From Lachnospiraceae bacterium (GTDB lineage: Bacteria > Bacillota_A > Clostridia > Lachnospirales > Lachnospiraceae), in NCBI GenBank assembly GCA_016281675.1, contig JAEEJD010000082.1:1-5257 (forward strand): a stretch of 5,257 nt of DNA, in the 5' to 3' direction. Each line of letters opens with the position of its first letter. Positions within the stretch are counted from its first letter, which is position 1. Positions 1 through 5,257 of the stretch are shown here, one piece after another. A model generated the notes under the pieces. That model had not been told where the DNA came from and searched no databases. It saw only the letters and a program-made list of their open reading frames with translations. Both the position numbers and the translations under genes were made by a program.

Positions 1-269
1 ATACAGAAAGCCTGAAGACCTTCACCGATAGCTGCTGCAGCATCTGCAGCCTTGCGGCAGTTCTTCTTGATGGCGATAGCAGCGCCAACCGTGTATGCCC
101 ACTTTGCGTTTTCGAAACAGATGGGCTGAATGCCTTCGATAAGATGATATACATCGATACCTGCCTTCTCGCAGATATCCTTACATTCTTCTATGGATGA
201 GATGCCGTACTCCTTAAGCTTGGCAAGGATCTGGGGCTCTCTTCTTTCATATGATTCAAATAATGCCAT
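1..269 (-). CDS. GGGtGRT family protein, N-terminal 89 codons (3' end outside window)
   Basis: The reading frame opens at an ATG (269-267) and runs off the left edge still open. The visible 89 residues start MALFESYERR, and further on carry IQPICFENAKWAY and VGAAIAIKKN. I recognise this as the start of the GGGtGRT protein family, a roughly 330-residue family of unknown function named after a glycine-rich motif that would lie outside this window. Five cysteines are visible (about residues 29, 33, 51, 71 and 89), including a C-x3-C pair at 29/33. No signal peptide or membrane segment is seen, so it is probably cytoplasmic. It lies 19 bases downstream of a NifU-like gene and has its own strong AAGGAGG site, so the two are almost certainly one operon. 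A role alongside the scaffold protein in iron-sulfur or sulfur handling is inferred from position only. The family call rests on remembered N-terminal similarity. Confidence 0.82.
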   Translation of the reverse strand, partial: MALFESYERREPQILAKLKEYGISSIEECKDICEKAGIDVYHLIEGIQPICFENAKWAYTVGAAIAIKKNCRKAADAAAAIGEGLQAFC

Positions 270-278
270 TTTACGATT

Positions 279-285
279 CCTCCTT
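279..285 (-). promoter_or_regulatory. Ribosome binding site of the GGGtGRT gene
   Basis: AAGGAGG on the minus strand lies 9 bases before the ATG at 269. This near-perfect Shine-Dalgarno sequence fixes the start and sits inside the 19-base gap after the TAA stop of the upstream NifU-like gene. Confidence 0.85.
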
Positions 286-288
286 ACC

Positions 289-993
289 TTACTTAATCTC
301 TTTATCTGTTCTGGGATCTATGAGCTTAACAGCATCGGCAACACGACCGTACTGACCGCTTGCCTTCTCAAGTGCAGCCTTGGGCTCTTCACCCTGCTTG
401 ATGAATTCCATCATCTTTCCGAAGTTAACATATTTGTATCCGATGATCATGTTCTCTTCGTCAAGAGCAACTGCAGTGATGTAACCTTCGGTAAGCTCAA
501 GGTATCTGGGACCCTTCTTGAGTGTTCCGTATGTAGTACCAACCATTGAACGAAGTCCCTTACCGAGATCCTCAAGACCGGCACCGATTGCAAGTCCGTC
601 CTCAGAGAATGCGGACTGTGAACGTCCGTATACGATCTGGAGGAACAGCTCTCTCATTGCGGTATTGATGGCATCACATACAAGGTCTGTATTGAGAGCT
701 TCAAGGATCGTAAGACCCGGAAGGATCTCAGCCGCCATAGCTGCCGAATGAGTCATTCCCGAGCATCCGATAGTCTCAACGAGAGCTTCCTGGATGATAC
801 CGTCTTTTACATTAAGTGATAATTTGCAGGCACCCTGCTGAGGTGCACACCAGCCGATACCGTGTGTATAGGCCGAAATATCTTTAACTTCTTTTGCTTT
901 TACCCATTTAGCTTCCTCGGGTATGGGAGCACAGCCATGATGAACGCCCTGCGCTACCGGACACATTTCTTCAACTTCTTTTGAATAAACCAT
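289..993 (-). CDS. NifU/IscU-like iron-sulfur cluster assembly scaffold protein (GGGtGRT partner)
   Basis: A 234-residue protein whose centre resembles the NifU N-terminal (IscU-type) scaffold fold. KLSLNVKDGIIQEALVE (57-73) followed by IGC (75-77) matches the beta-strand and GC turn of IscU, and LPGLTILEAL (91-100) matches the usual GKSLDEA helix segment. IscU-type proteins assemble Fe-S clusters on three cysteines. Here only C77 falls in the canonical place: by eye, the first ligand position is Q52 and the third falls in the SAFSED segment near 127-132. Other cysteines are C11, C21, C49, C56 and C106, and the N-terminus has a C-x6-H-H-x-C cluster (11-21). At 234 residues it is longer than IscU (about 130), with extra N-terminal and C-terminal parts. 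No signal peptide is seen, so it is probably cytoplasmic. The start is supported by AAAGGAG 9 bases upstream. It heads a two-gene operon with the GGGtGRT gene. The scaffold function is a family-level inference, and the cluster type and client proteins are unknown. Confidence 0.8.
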   Translation of the reverse strand: MVYSKEVEEMCPVAQGVHHGCAPIPEEAKWVKAKEVKDISAYTHGIGWCAPQQGACKLSLNVKDGIIQEALVETIGCSGMTHSAAMAAEILPGLTILEALNTDLVCDAINTAMRELFLQIVYGRSQSAFSEDGLAIGAGLEDLGKGLRSMVGTTYGTLKKGPRYLELTEGYITAVALDEENMIIGYKYVNFGKMMEFIKQGEEPKAALEKASGQYGRVADAVKLIDPRTDKEIK

Positions 994-1002
994 GCAAAAT
1001 AA

Positions 1003-1009
1003 CTCCTTT
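1003..1009 (-). promoter_or_regulatory. Ribosome binding site of the NifU-like gene
   Basis: AAAGGAG on the minus strand with a 9-base spacer to the ATG at 993. It is strong, and supports independent translation from a new transcript rather than coupling to the topoisomerase gene upstream. Confidence 0.85.
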
Positions 1010-1026
1010 CAGAATATGATGAAAAC

Positions 1027-1054
1027 CTTATATATTTTCTCACAAACGTGTGAA
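1027..1054 (-). promoter_or_regulatory. Putative sigma-A promoter of the NifU-like/GGGtGRT operon
   Basis: On the minus strand, TTCACA (1054-1049; 5 of 6 matches to TTGACA) and TATAAG (1032-1027; 5 of 6 matches to TATAAT) are separated by 16 bases, with an A/T-rich stretch upstream. Transcription would begin near 1020, giving a leader of roughly 27 bases that contains the ribosome binding site. No extended -10 TGn motif is present. The overlapping TATATA gives alternative -10 registers, so the exact boxes are uncertain. Confidence 0.55.
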
Positions 1055-1059
1055 AAAAT
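1034..1059. repeat. 26-base imperfect palindrome overlapping the promoter spacer (possible operator)
   Basis: Arms ATTTTcTCACA and TGTGAaAAAAT flank a 4-base centre AACG; 10 of 11 positions pair. It covers the spacer and the -35 box of the proposed promoter, where repressor operators often sit. The core TCACA-N4-TGTGA is not the TGTGA-N6-TCACA order of CRP/FNR sites, and I cannot assign it to a known regulator. It is a poor terminator candidate: the stem is A/T-rich and no T-run follows it on either strand. Confidence 0.5.
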
Positions 1060-1069
1060 CCATAATTAA

Positions 1070-3106
1070 TTACTTTTTTTTGCCGCTTTTATAATACTCG
1101 GAATATGTCGTGAACATCCTTCGAAGATCCGACTGGTTATTAAGGTTCCTGACATAGTTCGTTCGCCTTGCGACGTAGTCGTTAAGCTTTGTCATATAAT
1201 CGTCCGAAGGAAGCTCACCCTCAGCCACCATTGTCAGACCCTTTTCCCAGCTTGCTGTAAGCTTCGGATCAAGGAGCGGTCTTATTGACGCATCGACAAC
1301 GTCGTACACCATCTCCCCGAGTTGAGCGGGAGTTATGACCTGCGTCTTCTTGTTCATCTTAAGATAGTTTATCTTAGACAGTTTCTCCAGTATTCCGGCT
1401 CGTGTCGCACTTGTCCCGATGCCGCTTCCCTTTATCTGTGCACGCAGTTCCTCATCTTCTATGAGCTGTCCGGCGTTTTCCATCGCAAGCATCATGGTAC
1501 CTGTTGTATATCGCTTCGGCGGGCTTGTCTCGCCCTCCTTTAAATCAAGTTCGTTTGCAACAACTTCCGAACCCTTTTTCAGTTTCTTGAGTATTTCAAG
1601 AAAAGCTGAGTCGATCGTAACGTCTTCTTCCTCTTCGGTATTATCCTTCTCTTCGCTCTCATCCTTCGTCGCGGTCTTATCCTTCCAGTATGAGGGTTTA
1701 CTGATCGCAAGGAATCCTTCTTTATCGAGCACTTTGAAGTTCGAGAAGAAGCTCTCGCCCGCGAATTCGCAAGACAGGCTCACTTTCTGATATACGGCCG
1801 CGGGATAGAATATCGACAGGAACCTTCTGACAATCAGTTCGTATATCTTTGCCGATGTGTCGGAAAGAGTCTTAAGCGCCTCAAATCCCTGCCCCGTAGG
1901 AATAATAGCATAATGATCCTCTATAAGTTTATCGTTGACGTATCTGGTCTTTGCGATACCATCGTAAGATTTATCCTCTATTATTTTATTCGCTATCTCC
2001 GCTACGGGAGCATAGCGTGAAAGTCCTCGAATATTTTTGTCTATCTCCTTTGCGACCGCGCTCGATAATACCCTGGCATTCGTTCTCGGATATGTCGTCA
2101 GTTTCTTTTCATAAAGCTCCTGCGCTACATTAAGCGTATCCGCGGGACTGATCTTGAAGAACTTCGAGCAGTCCGCCGAAAGCTCAGTCAGATTGTACAG
2201 GTAGGGAGGATTTTTCGTCTCCTTCTTCTTGCCAATATCCTTCAGGATACCTTTCCCCTGGGAGTTCTCACTCACCTTGCGGAGAAAATCATCCGCATCG
2301 GCTTTATCGAGAAACCCGTTGTCTTTGTACAGTTTGGGGGACATGAAATATTCGCTTCCCTCAACGGCTTTCCAGTCGGCCTTAAACTTCACGTCACCAA
2401 TTGCACAGTTTGCGAATACCCTGTAAAAAGGAGTTTTGACAAATGCTCTTATCTCGCGTTCGCGACGAACCACCATTCCGAGAACACAAGTCATAACACG
2501 TCCGACGGCAACAACCGAATATTTCTCACCCAAAAAACCGGCGATCGTATCACCGTATTTAAGTGTCAGTGCCCTGGAGAAATTGATCCCCATAAGGTAA
2601 TCCTCTTTGGCCCTCAGATACGCGCTGTCGGCTATATGATCGTATTCGGAAATGTCTTTTGCGTTCCTGATACCGTTCCTTATCGCTTCCTCGGTCTGAG
2701 AATCTATCCATACACGCTTTTCGCTTTTTCCGGAAACATTTGCCTGGGAAGCGACAAGCCTGTATATGTATTCGCCTTCTCTTCCCGAGTCGGTGCAGAC
2801 ATATATCGTTTCGACATCCTCGCGGTTAAGAAGACCGCTTACTATCTTAAACTGTTTTGCGGATGATTTTATGACCTCATACTTGTATTCGGACGGCAAA
2901 AAAGGAAGTGTAGCAAAGCTCCACTTCTTGTATTTGCTGTCATAGACTTCGGGGTAGCTCATCGTGACAAGATGTCCAAAACACCATGTTATGATGCAGT
3001 TTTCCGATTCCATGTACCCGTCATATGATTTGGCCTTAAGCTTAAGTGCCTCGGCGAATTGTTTTGCTACGCTGGGCTTTTCGGCTATGAATACGGATTT
3101 GCTCAT
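1070..3106 (-). CDS. topB: Type IA DNA topoisomerase (topoisomerase III-like)
   Basis: This 678-residue enzyme would cut one DNA strand through a tyrosine link, pass the other strand and reseal, relaxing or decatenating DNA in the cytoplasm. The TOPRIM domain is at the N-terminus: IAEKPS with E9, and TDSGREGE (105-112), in which D106 and E110 are kept and the middle acidic position is G108. The cleavage domain follows, with GRVMTCVLG (202-210) and the active-site [10 protein letters not shown]339. [10 protein letters not shown] (395-404) and GIGTSATRA (562-570) are further type IA landmarks. An acidic stretch (about 482-495) interrupts the C-terminal half. It ends in a lysine tail with no paired-cysteine zinc ribbons, unlike longer TopB proteins such as that of Bacillus subtilis. 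The start overlaps the ATPase stop as ATGA and has no visible Shine-Dalgarno site, so translation is probably coupled. The [13 protein letters not shown] start fits the family. The type IA call is secure; the III subtype is likely. Confidence 0.93.
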   Translation of the reverse strand: MSKSVFIAEKPSVAKQFAEALKLKAKSYDGYMESENCIITWCFGHLVTMSYPEVYDSKYKKWSFATLPFLPSEYKYEVIKSSAKQFKIVSGLLNREDVETIYVCTDSGREGEYIYRLVASQANVSGKSEKRVWIDSQTEEAIRNGIRNAKDISEYDHIADSAYLRAKEDYLMGINFSRALTLKYGDTIAGFLGEKYSVVAVGRVMTCVLGMVVRREREIRAFVKTPFYRVFANCAIGDVKFKADWKAVEGSEYFMSPKLYKDNGFLDKADADDFLRKVSENSQGKGILKDIGKKKETKNPPYLYNLTELSADCSKFFKISPADTLNVAQELYEKKLTTYPRTNARVLSSAVAKEIDKNIRGLSRYAPVAEIANKIIEDKSYDGIAKTRYVNDKLIEDHYAIIPTGQGFEALKTLSDTSAKIYELIVRRFLSIFYPAAVYQKVSLSCEFAGESFFSNFKVLDKEGFLAISKPSYWKDKTATKDESEEKDNTEEEEDVTIDSAFLEILKKLKKGSEVVANELDLKEGETSPPKRYTTGTMMLAMENAGQLIEDEELRAQIKGSGIGTSATRAGILEKLSKINYLKMNKKTQVITPAQLGEMVYDVVDASIRPLLDPKLTASWEKGLTMVAEGELPSDDYMTKLNDYVARRTNYVRNLNNQSDLRRMFTTYSEYYKSGKKK

Positions 3107-3861
3107 ATCATTTTATCGAGAAATGCTTTGAGACGTTCGTTTTGAGGATGCTCAAAGAAATTTACCGGATCGTTTTCTTCAAGAATACCGCCGTCAGCCA
3201 TGAAGAGTATGCGGTCCGCAACTTCTCTGGCAAATGCCATTTCATGCGTTACAACTATCATTGTCATCTTATCTTCAGCGAGTTCACGCATTACTTCGAG
3301 AACCTCGCCAACCATCTCAGGATCGAGCGCACTTGTAGGCTCATCAAACAGCATGACATCGGGCTCCATGCAAAGAGACCTTGCTATTGCGATACGCTGC
3401 TTCTGTCCGCCGGAAAGCTGATTGGGATACGATTTTGCACGATCTTCGAGCTTGACGCGTTTTAGAAGTCTGATGGCACGTTCTTCGGCTTCATCCTTGG
3501 ACAGGCCCTGCAGCTTCATCGGACCGATGGTAAGGTTACTCATGACCGACAGATGCGGGAACAGATTAAACTGTTGGAATACCATTCCCATCTTCTGCCT
3601 GTGTTTGTCTATATCAACGTGGTTATCGAGTATATTCACTCCTTCGAAGAATATCTGACCGCCTGTTGCATTCTCAAGACGATTAAGGCAGCGAAGGAAT
3701 GTACTCTTTCCCGCGCCGGAAGGTCCGATCAGGAACGATACTTCGCCTTGATAGAACACTTCGTTAATATCTGAGAAAACAACCAGGTCCTGTTGACTGT
3801 TATGAAATTCCATACGAAGGTCTTTGACCTCGATCAAAGGTTTTTTACTCTCAGTGGTCAC
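3103..3861 (-). CDS. Polar amino-acid ABC transporter ATP-binding protein (GlnQ-like)
   Basis: This is the cytoplasmic ATPase that powers the adjacent importer. Counted from the GTG start chosen here (252 residues), all nucleotide-binding motifs are present: Walker [10 protein letters not shown] (46-54), Q-loop in VFQQ (Q96), signature LSGGQ (149-153), Walker B VMLFDE (catalytic E174), D-loop SALD (177-180) and switch H206. Sequence and length match the GlnQ/ArtP/HisP group of polar amino-acid importers. The frame stays open further upstream to a TTG at 3903, but that would add 14 residues made of the permease's coding sequence in another frame. The GTG at 3861 gives the usual family start ([15 protein letters not shown]), has an AAAGGA 12 bases upstream, and reduces the overlap with the permease to 11 bases. 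Its TGA stop overlaps the topoisomerase ATG. The substrate cannot be told from the ATPase. Confidence 0.93.
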   Translation of the reverse strand: MTTESKKPLIEVKDLRMEFHNSQQDLVVFSDINEVFYQGEVSFLIGPSGAGKSTFLRCLNRLENATGGQIFFEGVNILDNHVDIDKHRQKMGMVFQQFNLFPHLSVMSNLTIGPMKLQGLSKDEAEERAIRLLKRVKLEDRAKSYPNQLSGGQKQRIAIARSLCMEPDVMLFDEPTSALDPEMVGEVLEVMRELAEDKMTMIVVTHEMAFAREVADRILFMADGGILEENDPVNFFEHPQNERLKAFLDKMI

Positions 3862-4537
3862 TGTTCTTGAGATTCCTTTCGAGTTTCTTGACAAGGCTGT
3901 CAAATATCAATACGAAAAACAGATATATCGCCGCAGCCATAAGAAGCGGCATGAACGCCGAATACGTCTGACTTCTGATAATATCGGCACCCCTTGTAAG
4001 ATCATCCATTGCGATATAACCGGCTACGGAAGTTTCCTTTAACAGAACTATCATCTCGTTTCCGAGTGCCGGAAGAACGTTCTTGATCGCCTGCGGAAGA
4101 ATAAAAAACATCATAGTCTGTGTATACGAAAATCCCAGACTGGCGCCGGCTTCAAACTGTCCCTCATCGATCGACATTATCCCGGCTCTGATTATTTCAG
4201 CAACATATGCGGCCGAATTGAGTCCGAATGCAATGAATGCGACTATTATCTTCGGGATATTGACCGATGCGAATATGACAAAATATACGATCAGGAGCTG
4301 AAGCACCATGGGAGTTCCGCGGATAACCGTAATATATACGTGCGCAACAAGATTGGCGATCTTCCATTTCCCTGTCTTGTCATGCGTCGATCTGATATAA
4401 GCAAGAAGGAACCCAAGTAAAATACCCACCACGACCGCAACGATCGTGATGAGTAATGTGTTTCCGAGTCCCCTGATCAGGTATAAGTACCTGTCTTCTT
4501 TTATGAAATTGAGATAGAGATTCTCTTTAAAGCTCAT
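3851..4537 (-). CDS. Polar amino-acid ABC transporter permease (HisM/GlnP family)
   Basis: A 228-residue inner-membrane protein that forms the substrate channel, probably as a homodimer since no second permease gene is present. Hydrophobic segments lie at about 24-48, 66-90, 95-118, 155-175 and 192-216, giving the five-helix pattern of this family. [15 protein letters not shown] (72-86) is the hallmark of the HisM/GlnP group. The EAA loop that docks onto the ATPase is at 129-150, starting EAGASLGF and ending ILPQA. The start ATG lies 2 bases after the stop of the binding-protein gene and has only a weak GCGGAA nearby, suggesting coupled translation. The 3' end overlaps the ATPase gene by 11 bases. 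The family call is secure; the transported amino acid is not determined. Confidence 0.94.
   Translation of the reverse strand: MSFKENLYLNFIKEDRYLYLIRGLGNTLLITIVAVVVGILLGFLLAYIRSTHDKTGKWKIANLVAHVYITVIRGTPMVLQLLIVYFVIFASVNIPKIIVAFIAFGLNSAAYVAEIIRAGIMSIDEGQFEAGASLGFSYTQTMMFFILPQAIKNVLPALGNEMIVLLKETSVAGYIAMDDLTRGADIIRSQTYSAFMPLLMAAAIYLFFVLIFDSLVKKLERNLKNSDH
3874..3879 (-). promoter_or_regulatory. Ribosome binding site deciding the ATPase start
   Basis: AAAGGA on the minus strand, inside the permease coding sequence and 12 bases before the GTG at 3861. The spacing is a little long, but it supports the GTG over the TTG at 3903, which lies upstream of this site and so could not use it. Confidence 0.55.
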
Positions 4538-4539
4538 TA

Positions 4540-5257
4540 TTATTCCGCTTTGATGTATTTACCTATGATCTCATCGATCTTTCCTGAATCCTGAAGTTTC
4601 TTGAGTGAAGCATTGATGTCATCAAGAAGCTGCGTATTCTCTTTTGCAACACCGATCGCATATTCTTCAACCGTGAACTCCTCGTCGATCATCTTAAGTT
4701 CGGAGTTCTCGCTTACGAATACTTTACCGGGCTCACGGTCAACGATAACCGCATCGATCTTGTCCTGAACAAGTGCGTTGATCGCTTCGAAGTATTTTGA
4801 GTATCGCTCAATCTGAGCACCTGCTATATCTTCGGCATAGATATCACCTGTTGTTCCGATCTGAACACCGATCCTGAGTCCTTCAAGATCATCCGGGCCC
4901 GAAACAGCGGATCCCTGCTTAACAACTATAACCTGAGCTGCTTCCGTGTAAGGAGTCGAGAAGTTAATGTTCTGCTTACGGTCTTCCGTAACAGTCATAC
5001 CTGCCATTGCAATATCGGCCTTACCGGTCTGAACGGCTGCAATGATCGAATCAAAAGCCATATCCTCAATGATCAGTTCTTTTCCGAGATCATCGGCGAT
5101 TGCTTTTGCTATCTCGGCATCGATACCTACTATTTCTTTTCCGTCAACATACTCATACGGTGGAAATGCGGCATTTGTAGCCATTACAAGCTTATTGGAC
5201 GTTGCACCTTTGCAGGCTGCAAGTGAAACAAGACATATGCCTGCCATTAAAACAACC
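4540..5257 (-). CDS. Amino-acid ABC transporter solute-binding lipoprotein (5' end outside window)
   Basis: This is the extracellular binding protein (SBP_bac_3 family) that hands substrate to the adjacent permease. The frame is open to the right edge. The ATG at 5247 lies inside the hydrophobic core of a signal peptide (the upstream codons read VVL in frame), so the true start with its basic N-region is beyond the window. Counting from that internal Met, a lipobox LAAC places the lipidated cysteine at residue 12, so the mature protein should be anchored to the outer face of the membrane. AAFPPYEYVDG (26-36), GIDAEIAKAIA (41-51) and TEDRKQNINFSTPY (87-100) are classic lobe-1 motifs; R90 is the expected contact for the ligand carboxylate. 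GTTGD (131-135) and DAVIVD with D170 in lobe 2 are the expected ligand-binding and amino-group contacts. The C-terminal helix DSGKIDEIIGKY is typical. Which amino acid is bound cannot be read from the sequence. Confidence 0.93.
   Translation of the reverse strand, partial: VVLMAGICLVSLAACKGATSNKLVMATNAAFPPYEYVDGKEIVGIDAEIAKAIADDLGKELIIEDMAFDSIIAAVQTGKADIAMAGMTVTEDRKQNINFSTPYTEAAQVIVVKQGSAVSGPDDLEGLRIGVQIGTTGDIYAEDIAGAQIERYSKYFEAINALVQDKIDAVIVDREPGKVFVSENSELKMIDEEFTVEEYAIGVAKENTQLLDDINASLKKLQDSGKIDEIIGKYIKAE

Noticed and set aside
193..549. 118-codon open frame on the plus strand
   Set aside because: It is antisense to the NifU-like and GGGtGRT genes, has no ribosome binding site that I can see and no recognisable domain; it is a shadow frame.
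1034..1059. Palindrome considered as an intrinsic terminator for the topoisomerase gene
   Set aside because: The stem is A/T-rich, and on the minus strand the T-run precedes the hairpin instead of following it.
1063..1072. TAATTAATTA perfect palindrome at the topoisomerase stop
   Set aside because: It is a short A/T-only sequence expected by chance in an A/T-rich gap and overlaps the stop codon; there is no evidence of function.
1619..1667. CTTC-rich low-complexity tract considered as a microsatellite repeat
   Set aside because: It encodes the acidic stretch of the topoisomerase with mixed GAA/GAG/GAT codons and is not a regular repeat.
1419..1790. 123-codon serine-rich open frame on the plus strand
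   Set aside because: It is antisense to the topoisomerase; the serine-rich composition is the complement of the acidic Glu/Asp codons there.
1070..3106. Topoisomerase considered as a marker of an integrative conjugative element
   Set aside because: TopB-like enzymes occur on such elements, but no relaxase, type IV secretion, integrase or attachment-site sequences are in the window, and the gene sits in a metabolic operon.
3142..3465. 107-codon open frame on the plus strand
   Set aside because: It is antisense to the conserved ATPase motifs and has no family resemblance.
4540..5247. Binding-protein gene starting at the ATG at 5247
   Set aside because: This would leave only 11 residues before the lipobox cysteine and no basic N-region, while the frame continues upstream with hydrophobic codons to the window edge; the start lies outside.

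Overview
All genes in this window lie on the minus strand, so it reads biologically from right to left. Moderate GC content, strong AGGAGG-like ribosome binding sites and the protein sequences point to an anaerobic Firmicute of the class Clostridia. Lachnospiraceae is most likely, because the type IA topoisomerase and the GGGtGRT/NifU-like pair resemble what I recall from that family. The assignment rests on recognition by eye, not on a search.

Region 1 (right edge down to 1070) is a tightly packed four-gene run: a polar amino-acid ABC importer followed by a topoisomerase. The order is a solute-binding lipoprotein (start lost beyond the right edge), a HisM/GlnP-type permease (2-base gap), a GlnQ-type ATPase (11-base overlap if its GTG start is used) and a topoisomerase III-like enzyme (4-base ATGA overlap). 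The three transporter proteins form a complete importer: capture outside the membrane, a channel in it and ATP hydrolysis inside. The topoisomerase has no obvious metabolic link to the importer, but it appears to be co-transcribed and translationally coupled to it.

Region 2 (994-1069) is the only real intergenic gap. It holds a plausible sigma-A promoter whose spacer is covered by a 26-base imperfect palindrome, and a strong Shine-Dalgarno sequence. I see no convincing intrinsic terminator here.

Region 3 (993 down to 1) is a second, two-gene operon: a cysteine-rich NifU/IscU-like scaffold protein, then, 19 bases later, the first 89 codons of a GGGtGRT-family protein that runs off the left edge. 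This pair is the least understood part of the window. The scaffold relative keeps only one of the three classical cluster-ligand cysteines in register and carries several others at new positions, so its cargo and partner are open questions.

I found no RNA genes, CRISPR arrays, insertion sequences, attachment sites or origins.
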